Source of the DNA: Cervus elaphus | Taxonomy: Eukaryota; Chordata; Mammalia; Artiodactyla; Cervidae | Length of the DNA stretch: 64,000 nt | NCBI RefSeq assembly: GCF_910594005.1 | Contig: NC_057848.1 | Location: forward strand, 48,377,616-48,441,615 | Reading direction: 5' to 3' | In this document: in pieces, positions 46,800 to 57,571 of the stretch | How the letters are laid out: each line of letters opens with the position of its first letter | Numbering within the stretch: the stretch's first letter is position 1 | Made by a program: the position numbers and the translations under genes | Notes under the pieces: generated by a model | Databases searched by the model: none | Seen by the model: only the letters and a program-made list of their open reading frames with translations | Told to the model about the DNA's origin: nothing

Positions 46800-48320
46800 T
46801 TTTAAAGTATGTGATCCTAAGCCTATAAAAAATCTCTCAGGAGGGTCCTCCTTCTGGGAGTCTGTCTGGTTTTATGTTAAAAACTATGGTCCTTCCTCAT
46901 ACACATTTTAAACTAAATGGATCAACTTAAGCAAAAATAATTCAAAACTCCAATGGCCATTATGGGGATTTTTAGACCTTCCCAAACTTTTTTTTTTTCC
47001 AGAACTGTTAGAAGACTATGGCTGTAAAATTAAACAGACTGAATGAGATGCTATTTTAATAGGTACCTGGAAGCTTTCAAACACATTCAAGACTCTAAAA
47101 TTGCCTCTTTATAAAATACCATTTCTAAATAAACTGAGGAGAACAAATTATTGGAAGAAAACAATTAAATTTGCCCATTCCCATCCATTTTAGCTTACTG
47201 ATTCCTAAAATGTCAGTGTTCACTCTTGCCCTTCCTTTTCCTCTTTGTCTCTGTTGCCATCTCCCTTTTACCCTTCTGCATCATTCTGCCACCTCTATAC
47301 TCTCTGTTTCCTCATTCCAATCCTCCCACTGAACTTTTTTTCCCTCCCAACCTCTCCCTGCTTCCTCTTCCCCTGAACCTCTTAATATCAGACCCTCTGA
47401 GGATCTAAATTCTAAACCCCTACTTTCTTATGTCCTCTGGATTAAAGTTGAACTATAAGCCATAGTCAAAGATTTCCCCCAAATAACTGAGAATCCTCAC
47501 AGATGTGCTGAGGAATTTAATATAGTCATTCAAACTTTTCATCCTAGTTTCTCAGACTTTTATCAGCTAGTTCATATGCTTGCCGATGAAGTTCAGACTC
47601 AACACTGGATAAAAACTCCTAATTGGGATAATCCTTGGAAGTCTTTAGAGTTATACCCTGGGGACAAATTAATCCCTGCTGTTTTGTTATACCATCAGGA
47701 TTGGAGAATCACAAGCAACTACAGTTGGCAATTTCTAGGGTTTTTCCAAAGCCAGTTGATAGGAATAAAATTCAAGCTTGTACCTAGAAGTCCAAAGAAC
47801 CCATGCATGATTGCTGTAGATGACTCCAAATTGTCTTTAAAGAAAACTCTTCTTTTGAATGTTGAAGACACTTGGGTAGGTATTATGAGACTGATGTGCT
47901 GCCTACTGTGCTAAGGAGGCAACAGCACTTGGGTGGCCTTTAACTCTGTGTTCATTAACCAACTGAACTGGGATCTTTCTCTTCTGGTTAAAAAGACTAG
48001 AATAGAATGGGAAACTATGTCCACCTCAGATTTAGTTAATTTAGCAAACTAGCTGACCTGTACCCTAGATGATCCAGTGAAGAAGAAGACTACCAAAGTC
48101 CTCAATTTTCAACTCCAAGAAGTGGAAGCTCCTAAGCAAAATAAAAATCCTCCTTATCTCTGCTGTTATTACAAAAATCCAGGAAATTGGAATAAAGACT
48201 GTTACAAGCTTAAGCTCTCCAGCTGCCTTTAGCCCTCTAACCAGCCTTTCCAATGCCTTTCTAAACTCTAATGATAGAACTCTGAGGAATTACAGGATTT
48301 TCCCCCCAGTCCTTCCCCTT
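46800..48320 (+). pseudogene. Decayed gag of the class I provirus
   Basis: Located between the leader and protease. A 112-codon open piece at 47576-47914 is the longest remnant. Near the 3' end, 48161-48202 encodes a degenerate nucleocapsid zinc knuckle reading CCYYKNPGNWNKDC; the usual C-x2-C-x4-H-x4-C spacing is lost because a cysteine and the histidine have changed. The domain limits of matrix and capsid cannot be set by eye. Confidence 0.6.
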
Positions 48321-48976
48321 AGCCAACTTTGCAAAACCACTCTCCAGATTGGGAATAAATCTGTCTCTCTGTATTTATTGACACTGGAGGTACACTCTTG
48401 GTATTCAACCTCACTGTTATTAGATTGTCTTTGCCTTGGAATACTTGGATAAAATAATGGGGGCTACAAATTAAACTCAGCAGGTTTCTATTTCTAAACC
48501 TATCTCCTTTTGTTTAAGACCTCTAAGAGATACCTGTCCTTTCCTCCTTAGTTCTTCCACCCCATGCATTTATTGGGCTGAGATTTCTTCATAAAATAAC
48601 ATGCTGGAATTTCTCTCTCCCAAAAGGGGGAAATAGTTCTAGAATTTGATAACAGCAACCAAAATAGCTAACTAAACAAATCAAATGACACTTTAATGTA
48701 TTTTATTTGTTCTATCTCTGACAGCATTAGAGGTAATTCTAAGGATACTAATTATTTGTTCCTATTGGATCAACTATCACTCTCCTTATGGATGAAATCT
48801 TCAACACATATCACCAGAATCCATGGTACACCTCCTATCAAGATTGAAGTAGATCCCTTAAAGCCTCTCCAAGGATTGATCAATACCCTATAAGTAAAGA
48901 GGACCTCCAGGGCATTAGGCTGATAATAGAAAACTGTTTGGCCCAGGGTCTCCTTATCTCCTGCACTAGTTCCTGT

Positions 48977-51428
48977 TCAGTTCAGTTCAGTTCAGTCGCT
49001 CAGTCCTGTCCAACTCTTTGCGACGCCATGAATCACAGCACGCCAGGCCTCCCTGTCCATCACCAACTCCCGGAGCTAATTCAAACTCATGCCCATGGAG
49101 TTGGTGATGCCATCCAGCCATCTCATCCTCTGCCATCCCCTTTTCCTCCTGCCCCCAATCCCTCCCAGCATCAGGGTCTTTTCCAATGAGTCAACTCTTC
49201 GCATGAGGTGGCCAAAGGATTGGAGTTTCAGCCTCAGCATCAGTCTTTCCAAAGAACACCCAGGGCTGATCTCCTTTATGATGGACTGGTTGGATCTCCT
49301 TGCAGTCCAAGGGACTCTCAAGAGTCTTCTCCAACACCACAGTTCAAAAGCATCAATTTTTTGGCCCTCAGCTTTCCTCACAGTCCAACTCTCACATCTA
49401 TACATGGCCACTGGAAAAACCATAGCCTTGGCCAGACAGACCTTTGTTGGCAAAGTAATGTCTCTAGTTTTTAATATGCTATCTAGGTTGGTCATAACTT
49501 TCCTTCCAAGGAGTAAGCGTCTTTTAATTTCATAGCTGCAGTCACCATCTGCAGTGAGTTTGGAGCCCCCCAAAATAGTCTGACACTGTTTCCACTGTCT
49601 CCCCATCTATTGGCCATGAAGTGATGGGACCAGATGCCATGATCTTAGTTTTCTGAATGTTAAGCTTTAAGCCAACTTTTTCACTCTCTTCTTTCATTTC
49701 ATCAAGAGGATTTTTAGTTCATCTTCACTTTCTGCCATAAGGGTGGTGTCATCTGCATATCTGAGGTTATTGAGATTTCTCCCGACAATCTTGATTCCAG
49801 CTTGTGCTTCTTCCAGCCCAGCATTTCTCATGGTGTACTCTGCATATAAGTTAAATAAGTAGGGTGACAATATACAGCCTTGACATACTCCTTTTCCTAT
49901 TTGGAACCAGTCTGTTGTTCCATGTCCAGTTCTAACTGCTGCTTCCTGACCTGCATACAGGTTTCTCAAGAGGCAGGTCAGGTGGTCTGGTATTCCTATC
50001 TCTTTCAGAATTTTCCACAGTTTATTGTGATCCACACAGTCAAAGGCTTTGGCTTAGTCAATAAAGTAGATATAGATGTTTTTCTGGAACTCTCTTGGTT
50101 TTTCGATGATCCAGCGAATGTTGGCAATTTGATCTCTGGTTCCTCTGCCTTTTCTAAAACCAGCTTGAACATCTGGAAGTTCACAGTTCACGTACTATTG
50201 AAGCCTGGCTTGGAGAATTTTGAGCATTACGTGTGAGATGAGTGCAATTGTGCGGTAGTTTGAGCATTCTTTGGGATTGCCTTTCTTAGGGATTGGAATG
50301 AAAACAGACCTTTTCCAGTCCTGTGGCCACTGCTGAGTTTTCCAAATTTGCTGGCATATTGAGTGCAGCACTTTCACAGCATCATCTTTCAGGATTTGAA
50401 ATAGCTCAACTGGAATTCCATCACATCCACTAGCTTTGTTCGTAGTGATGCTTTCTAAGGCCCACTTGACTTCCCATTTCAGAATGTCTGGCTCTAGGTG
50501 AGTGATCACACCATTGTGATTATCTGGGTCATGAAGATCTTTTTTGTACAGTTCTTCTGTGTATTCTTGCCACCTGTTCTTAATATCTTCTGCTTCTGTT
50601 AGGTCCATACCATTTCTATCCTTTATCAAACCCATCTTTGAGTGAAATGTTCCCTTGGTATCTCTAATTTTCTTGAAGAGATCTCTAGTCTTTCCCAGTC
50701 TATTGTTTTCCTCTATTTCTTTGCATTGATTGCTGAGGAAGGCTTTCTTATCTCTCCTTGCTATTCTTTGGAACTCTGCATTCAAATGGGAATATCTTTC
50801 CTTTTCTCCTTTGCTTTTTGCTTCTCTTCTTTTCACAGCTATTTGTAAGGCCTTCTTGGACAACCATTTTGCCTTTTTGCATTTCTTTTCCATGGGGATG
50901 GTCTTGATCCCTGTCTCCTATACAATGTCACGAACCTCCACCCATAGTTCATCAGGCTGTCTGTCTAGCCTTAAATCTATTTCTCACTTCCACTGTATAG
51001 TAATAAGGGGTTTTATTTAGGTCATACATGAATGGTCTAGTGGTTTTCCCTACTTTCTTCAGTTTAAGTCTGAATTTGGCAATAAGGCGCTCATGATCTG
51101 AACCACAGTCAGCTCCTGATCTTGTTTTTGCTGACTGTATAGAGCTTCTCCATCTTTGGCTGCAAAGAATATAATCAATCTGATTTCGGTGTTGACCATC
51201 TGGTGATGTCCATGTATAGAGTCTTCTCTTGTGTTGTTGGAAGAGGGTATATGCTATGACCAGTGCCTTCTCTTGGCAAAACTCTATTAGCCTTTGCCCT
51301 GTTTCATTCCGTATTCCAAAGCCAAATTTGCCTGTTACTCCAGGTGTTTCTTGACTTCTTACTTTTGCATTCCAGTCCCCTATAATGAGAAGGACATCTT
51401 TTTTGGTTGTTAGTTCTAAAAGGTCTTG
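48977..51428 (-). mobile_element. BovB LINE nested in the proviral pol, antisense
   Basis: 5'-truncated BovB of 2.45 kb. On the minus strand it keeps part of the APE-type endonuclease (IIGDWNAKVR, IDYILCSQRW, GSDHERL; 50952-51400), a 232-codon linker/RT piece (50195-50893), YADDTTLM (about 49735-49760) and the RT C-terminal part (49076-49606). The pieces are in different frames. tagttcctgt (48967-48976) and tagtccctgt (51429-51438) are a 9/10 target-site duplication. Pol reading resumes directly after it. Confidence 0.93.
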
Positions 51429-52262
51429 TAGTCCCTGTAACACCCCTATTTTACCTGTAAAGAAACTCAGTGGCTGAGGATGGAGGTTTGACCAAGACCT
51501 CTGAGCCACAAATAATATTTTACCCCTCATTACTGTATTGTTCCCAATCCCCATATTTTATTAGCCTCTATCCCCACTTAACACAAAATTTTAATTGCAA
51601 TTGACTTATGTAGTGTCTTCTTTAGCATCCCAGTAGATAAAGCTGGTCAATTTCTCTTTGCCTTTATTTGGGAAGTACAACAATATACCTGGACAGTAAA
51701 GCCCCATGGTTTTACCAAAAGTTCTTCCTATTTCTTACAAATATTAAAAGCTGATTTAGATGATATAAAATTTCCTGGAGGCTCTACTTTATTATAACAT
51801 GTAGATGACTTGCTTCTCTGCTTCACTGCCCAGGTCTCCTCATGGGAAGATATTTAAGAGCATCCACCTTTTTAAAGCTTTTATACTCAAAGGAACATAA
51901 AGCTTCTATGGAGAAACTGCAGCTTATTCAAACTAAAGTTTACTATTTGGGGCATCTGATCTCAGAACAAAGTGTGTACCTAGATCCAGATGGATTTCAT
52001 GGCATTCTGAATTTCCTCAAACCCAAAATTATACACCAGCTACAAGGTTTTCTCAGGTTGGCTGACAATTGTCAGAACTTGATTCCAAACTTTTATCTCA
52101 TGGCCCAAGCTCTTTATGCCTTATTGAGGAACATGAAACCTGACCCTGTTACTTGTGAAGATCAGGGTGACCTAGCTTTTAACATGTTAAAGGAAAAGCT
52201 AATAAATCCCCCTGCTCTTGGATACATGATTATCATTTTTCCTTGTTCTTTGTTAGTCTTTT

Positions 52263-52949
52263 AGTGGACCGGAACCTGGTGGTCCAGAGTCGACAATAAT
52301 AAAGTAAGAGTGAGAAAGAGGCTGATATTCCCTGGTTTACGTGGAAAGCCAATAAAGCCCTGTTCTTAGAGCTTGCACTGTTGCACATAGGCACCAGGCG
52401 CCCTCTCGAGTGGGTGAAGGCACAGTGCACCTTCTCCAGAGGGTCTTAGAAGCCCAGGCAAGAAAGTGAGCTCAGTGGGCCTCCGTGCTCCAAGGAATTA
52501 GCCTGAAAGAAAGAGAGAAGAAAAAAAAGACATGGGGACCAAAGCTCTGATGGATCAAAGGTGTTTTAATCAACATGATGTGGGCATACATACTGTCTTA
52601 CAAGGTAGTTATTCTCAGCAAAGATAAAGATTAAAATTCCAGACTTACAAAACATAAGGCAATCCCTATTAAAGAGAGAGAGTTGTAAACAATCCCTTTT
52701 TACCATATGGTTCATAAGAAGGAAGAGGGTACTTATCACTGTATTGAGAAACTAACAAAGGAAATGCCTGGATTCCTCAGCCCCTGGAAAGGCTTGCCTC
52801 TCCTCTTAATTCCTCAATATTCAGGAATTAATAAGGACCAGAGGATTCCTGACAGATACAAAACAGCACACAGGAAGCCTCCTGTTAAATGCTTCCTGAC
52901 TGTTCTTCTTCATATATGAAAAGGGAAACACTCTTGGAAATGGGGATCA
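52263..52949 (-). mobile_element. Solo LTR (class II-like) nested in proviral pol, antisense
   Basis: Pol coding similarity stops at about 52262 and resumes at about 52956. The intervening 687 bp start on the minus strand with tgatccccatttccaagagt and end ...ggttccggtccact. tctttt (52257-52262) and tctttg (52950-52955) form a 6-bp (5/6) duplication, the length typical of class II (beta-type) elements. It has no ORF. The exact family is not known to me. Confidence 0.65.
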
Positions 52950-53897
52950 TCTTTGTCTCACTGGGTACTAAAGTCAGCAGCTAGACCCTATGGCATAAGA
53001 ATACCCTCCTTCCCTCAGAGCCATTCCTGTTCCTGTCCTTTTAGTTAAGGTCACTGAAGAAATAGTCATCAAATCCTTTCAAACTATCTTTGTAGTCCAT
53101 GCAGAAGTCTTCCTAAATTCTTATCACACTCAATATCTTTAGGCCAATTGTCTCACTTCCTAGAAAATCCTCTTGCTAACTGCTCCTTGTATAACTCTCT
53201 TTCATTGTAATAACTTTAATTGTATCAACCTTCTTCCCTCATCTGTGGATGATACTCCTCATGATTGTTCAACTGTAACAGATCATCTTTTGACCCCTTG
53301 CAAGGATTCATAGCAAAATCCCCTAACCAATGCTGAATTTTCATAGTTTACTGACAGTTCTTATTTAAAGGATGAAAAATGTAAATACTGTGCTAGGAAT
53401 ACAACTGCAGCTACTTTTGAAGTCACTGAGACAGCACCTTTGCCTTTGGTTACCTCAGTCCAACAAGCTGAATTATATGTTCTTACTTGGGTTGTACTCT
53501 AGCCAAGGGTAAATTTGCAGACTTTATACTGATAGTTGGCATGCCCTTCAACTTGCCCAATGGACTATTCAAGGTTTGGCAAATGGATTATATTCAGCTT
53601 TCTCCATCTCATGGATATAAATATGTTTTAGTCATGGTTCATATGTTTTCCCACTGGGTCAAAGTTTTTCAGTGTAGATAAGCTACTGCCTCTTCAGTAT
53701 CTAAAATATTAATAGAAAAGATTATCCCTACCTAGGTAACTTCTTGAGCTCCATCGTGACTGGGGAACCCATTTTACTGGCCAAATACTATATTTGTGCT
53801 GTTTGCCTAGATCTACAGCATTTTCATTATGCTTATCGTGCTCAGTCTTTAGGACTAGTTGAATGAACTAACAGCACCATCAAAACACAATTGGCAG

Positions 53898-54148
53898 ACT
53901 TCCCTGGTGGTCCAGTGGTTAAGAAACCACCTGCCAATGCCGAGGATACAGATTTGATCAACTGAGCCCATGTGTTACAAATACTGAGCCCATGCCTAGA
54001 GTCAGTGCTCTGCAGTAAGAGAAGTCACTACAATGAGAAGCAGTGAGAAGCCTGTGCATAGCAACAAAGAGTAGCTTACCATAGCTAGAGAAAGCCTGCA
54101 TGCAGCATCAAAGACCCAGCACAGCCAAGAATAAAAAAAAAAAACAAC
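53898..54148 (+). mobile_element. Long tRNA-derived SINE nested in proviral integrase
   Basis: Begins gacttccctggtggtccagt, contains 'gagcccatgtgttacaaata ... agagaagtcactacaatgag ... tcaaagacccagcacagcca' and ends in an A-run. It interrupts the integrase coding remnant just downstream of the catalytic glutamate region. Confidence 0.9.
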
Positions 54149-54579
54149 TCATTTGACAAAATTTGTGGAGACCCTCCAAGTACCTTGGCCAAAAGCATTG
54201 CTTGTTGGTCCTTCTAAATCTCAGATCCATCCCTTTGGAACTCATAATTGCTGGGAACCCCAGGCATGTAGCTCCACAATTAATAAAAGGAGATATACTT
54301 CAATATTGAAAAGTTCTGATTACATCCATTGAAAATAGTCATGCTTTAGTACAGCAATATTTTCACAGCATGCTCCTGAGAGATGAAGACCTCAAACACC
54401 ATACTTTGCAGCCTGGAGATTTTGTTTATTGGAAAAGACATCTCTAGAAAGACTCTCTTCAATCCCATGGGAAAAGTCCTAGTAAGGTACTATTAACCAA
54501 CTCTTGTGCTGCCAAACTCCAAATTATAGATAGACTCAGATTCATGTGCCATTTAAAGAAAACACCAAACCCTAACTAG

Positions 54580-55960
54580 ACCTATACACTAACTAGTGAC
54601 CTGAAAACAAAGATTTCCAGGAACTGAAGCAGACAACAGGTGAAGGAGACAGTTTTCCTGAGAAGACTAGACCAGATGGCTGTCATTTCTCACTTTATTC
54701 TCCCTTTCCTTCTTAGAAAGACAATGCTCTTATCCACATTTCCCACTCTATTGAAAAAGGGGGAAACTTTTCTGATTGGTACATCACCAGAAACTCTGTG
54801 TTGGAGAACCATGTTGGAAACCATGTTGGAGACCTGTTGGTCTTGTCTGTAAGCATTTTCTCTGTAATCCCAAATGCCAAGGCTGATTTTATCCACAAGC
54901 CTATGGATGTTACCTATCAGTTTAAGCTGTTATGACTGAATGTTCCCATATCTTATCTCAATCTTTCCCCAATCATAACCATACCACTGTAACTAAACAC
55001 TCTACTTTTGCTGATCATATGACCTTCACTTTCCATGTTATTTTCCTCATCCAAATATGGTCTCCTGCACTCAAGGGAAATACAAATGAGTTTACCCCTG
55101 TATATAAGGCTTTTAGAAAAGTTATTTTTGGCATTAGATGGTATTTCAAAGAATGTCATCCCAATTAGTCTGATCCCTAGTTTGAAAAGGGATCAGATTT
55201 TAAATCAGAAACTTTCAGCTAATGGATTTATCCATTTCCAGACCTCAGCTGGAGTCTCCTGTGCTCCATCTGGCTTCATTTTTGTCTGTTGTGGATGACA
55301 TTTCCCATGGACATATGAATATTTAGATAGCTGATGAACTGAAGGTTAATACTTACCATTATATTTAACTGTCCCTTTTAATATCAATAACAAGCCAGAC
55401 CCCTCACTAGTACACCCCATTAAGCCTCCATGGCTATATTAAATAGGAGCTTCCAGGATACATACATGACTTCAGGTTTGTCTCCATAGGGTCAGATTTT
55501 CTCCCTTGCATCAGAGTAAGTGCCATTGATTGCATGATCAGAAATATCTCCCTAACATTAGGAAAGCTAGCCAATTCTGCAGCCAAAGCAGTAGCAGCCA
55601 AACAACAATCACTTGACTTAGTGGCTAAAGTAGTTCCAGACGTTTACATAGTCCTTGATAACCTACTTGTTGAACAATGAGGAATTTGTGAGATTTGCAC
55701 GTGGATAAGTGCCTCTGAAGAGGTCAAAACTTGATTACACAAAATCAGAGGATAAGCACACTGGTTGCAATAAATTTCGCCTGACATGATCCTCTTATTT
55801 GTTCAGTTGGCTACCTTCAAGTCTAAGGTCGTGATTTAGAACCATCATACAAACTGAATTTTTCATATTACTTTCAATTCTACTTTGTATAATTATTTGT
55901 AAGCTTTGTAGCTATTGCTTGTTAAATTCTTGTAGAAATGATGTACAATAAAGTGATGCT
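54580..55960 (+). pseudogene. Decayed env of the class I provirus
   Basis: Lies between the integrase C-terminus and the polypurine tract. Frames of 60-90 codons remain. 55241-55290 encodes SAGVSCAPSGFIFVC, resembling the end of the surface-subunit region of class I env genes. 55566-55760 encodes transmembrane-subunit heptad-like sequence (ANSAAKAVAAKQQSLDLVAK) and, after a stop, the cysteine cluster GICEICTWI. At least three stops lie in the last 200 bp of this region. No functional product is expected. Confidence 0.65.
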
Positions 55961-56216
55961 AGCTTAATGCTTCAAGATAATCTCTAACACTTATGACTTT
56001 GATAAGATAAAGAATTTAGGTGGAAAATGCTTAAGAGTTCCTCCTATCCTTCCTTGTTACTCAAATGTGACCTCAACAGTTTCTAATGTGTACTCTTTCC
56101 CTCTGACATGGCACATGACAAGGATCAGGAAAGATCCTTCCTGGCTCTGAGGAACAAAATCACCAAATATGGAAAACCTGACTCTTGATCAGCAACACTT
56201 TCAAGGAAAGATTTTG

Positions 56217-56231
56217 ATCAAAAGGGGGAAA
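56217..56231 (+). other. Polypurine tract of the provirus
   Basis: gatcaaaagggggaaa abuts the TG of the 3' LTR at 56232, the expected plus-strand primer position. Confidence 0.7.
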
Positions 56232-56608
56232 TGTAAAAATCAAAAAAGGAAACGTACCATTCTTATAGCTTATTTTACATACTCCAACAGGAAGAAGTTA
56301 CTTTAAACACCCCAGCAATTAGAAGGAAGATTTTCTCTTTGTGTAGCAACACACAGCCAACTGCCATAACTCTGCCAGTGAGAAGCTGCCACAACCCTAA
56401 ACTCTTGCTCCCATTCAAAAACTTTATTTCAAAACAGTCCCCCCAAACTTCCTCCTTTCCTCTTTAAAGATCATTCTCTCCTTTGTTCACTGGACTTGCT
56501 TACAGTTTGCCACACTTTATATATCCTGAATTTAATTCTTCTGCTTTTCCAAAATAAACTCAATTTTGCTGGCTGAATTATTTACCTTTTTTTTTTTTAA
56601 GGTTGAAA
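56232..56608 (+). repeat. 3' LTR of the class I provirus
   Basis: Shares with the 5' LTR 'ttcactggacttgcttacag', 'atatcctgaatttaattctt' and an aataaac signal (about 56552). A T12 run precedes the end. Confidence 0.85.
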
Positions 56609-56612
56609 CTGG

Positions 56613-56790
56613 TAATCAGGATGCCTTATACCATCTGGTATAGGGAGGGTGCCTTTCATATGGGATATTTACTTCTGCTTTTAGGGGAATGAGGGTCAGG
56701 GTGTCCTTACACTGGCTGTTTCTTAAGTAAATTTAATTTAAACTAATAAATATGCCAAGTGGCATATTTACCTGGTTCCCACTCCTTCCC
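56613..56790 (-). mobile_element. Antisense LTR family A, copy 4, right end
   Basis: 'ctggtatagggagggtgcct' and 'aaactaataaatatgccaag' match the right part of copy 3 ('ctggtacagggagggagaca', 'aaataattaatatgccaaat'). This shows that the provirus split a pre-existing LTR. Confidence 0.6.
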
Positions 56791-56794
56791 CACC

Positions 56795-57290
56795 ATGCAG
56801 TCTCATCACCTTCCTCACATCAGTAGTGCAAGCACAGCTTTCTCTCTCAAGTCTCTCCCAACACTGTCCAACCCCTTTTTGGGTTTTGATAGACTCCAAG
56901 TTTGCACCTTATTTACCTCTGTAAACTAGGGGTCTTGAAGCCCCAGTCTCCTTACCCTCAACTCCCTACCCCCCAAATCCCCCTCCCCCACTCAAGTTCT
57001 CTGATCTCCATTGATTCACCCTTCCTTTTACAATAGGATTGAGAGAGAGAGTATGTGTGTGTCCATGTGTGTATGTGTGCGGTTGCAGCCCCTAGGTGCG
57101 TGATTCGCTACTATTAGCATCTGGAAAGAATCCGCAGTGCCCTCTGCCACTGTGCGCCTGCGCCCTGCTGCCTGCACCAAGTCCCCCCCTCCCCTCTGCC
57201 ACGTCTGGGCTCATTGCGACACCCAGTGCGGCTTCTGGTCCGCTCACCCTGTAGAGGGTGCTCTGGCTAGGCGGCAGGTCTAGCAGCCTT
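56795..57290. other. Upstream flank of the TEX13 gene
   Basis: Pyrimidine-rich, then a short (GT)n-like run at 57050-57080 (gtgtgtgtccatgtgtgtat), then rising GC content. No TATA box is obvious. No gene signal upstream of 57290. Confidence 0.5.
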
Positions 57291-57571
57291 GCGTGCCTGT
57301 GACTCAGCACGCCTGTGACGAGTCACGTAGCCTGAACTTTGGCGGTTGGCGTGGTGGTGAGCGGACCTGTTCTACTCTCGGTGAGGAAAGCGGGACCCTG
57401 TGACGGACAAAAGAGGCGGGCGAGGAGGCCAGGACTGAGCTAGGACTCAAGGAGGACTGAGCCGGGAGGTGAAGGGCGGACTTGGTAGCGGCGGCAGCTT
57501 TTAGCTGTTGTGGCTGTCGCAAGGCAGCGTCTTCTTCAGTGAGGTGGTTGGTTGACTAGGCCTCGGCAGCC
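57290..57571 (+). promoter_or_regulatory. Candidate TEX13 promoter and 5' UTR
   Basis: GC- and CpG-enriched sequence directly upstream of the start codon and lacking a TATA box. It contains TGACTCAGCA (57300-57309), a perfect MAF/AP-1-type half-palindrome, and TGACGAGTCACG (57316-57327), a CRE/AP-1-like near-palindrome. The start context gccATGg is a strong Kozak site. The transcription start is unknown; motif function is inference. Confidence 0.45.

Larger units (their letters stand above)
48330..54580 (+). pseudogene. Decayed pro-pol of the class I provirus, interrupted by three insertions
   Basis: Visible landmarks in order: protease active-site remnant FIDTGGTL (about 48374-48397); start of RT, with the BovB insertion splitting it at 48977; RT catalytic box HVDD at 51798-51809, preceded three codons earlier by a stop; connection region with a 140-codon frame at 51842-52264; a class II-like LTR at 52263-52949; RNase H remnant FTDSSY (about 53347); integrase with the first aspartate in WQMDY (about 53578), the second in HRDWG (about 53752) and a glutamate in GLVE (about 53852-53863), followed directly by a stop; a SINE at 53898; and the integrase C-terminal part with LQPGDFVYWKR (about 54410-54445). 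Multiple stops and frameshifts make it non-functional. Confidence 0.8.
46127..56608 (+). mobile_element. Decayed class I (gammaretrovirus-like) endogenous retrovirus with both LTRs
   Basis: LTRs at 46127-46532 and 56232-56608 are recognisably related but well diverged, so the insertion is old. Between them the order gag, protease, RT, RNase H, integrase, env is preserved with stops and shifts in each. The flanking tetramer ctgg (46123-46126 and 56609-56612) is a candidate 4-bp target-site duplication, as expected of class I elements. Nested insertions: BovB (48977-51428), a class II-like LTR (52263-52949) and a long SINE (53898-54148). No intact gene remains. The element split an older LTR whose two parts still flank it. 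Confidence 0.88.

Noticed and set aside
47576..47914. 112-codon ORF as a conserved, co-opted gag gene
   Set aside because: It is a fragment between stops in a provirus with decay in all other genes; no evidence of preserved frame beyond it.
50195..50893. 232-codon minus-strand ORF as a host gene
   Set aside because: The content (HLNAEFQRIARRDKKAF and following) is BovB LINE linker/RT sequence, and the element is truncated and frameshifted.
54932..55298. Open env frames as a captured (syncytin-type) gene
   Set aside because: Frames are under 90 codons, overlap in different registers and are followed by several stops in the transmembrane part.
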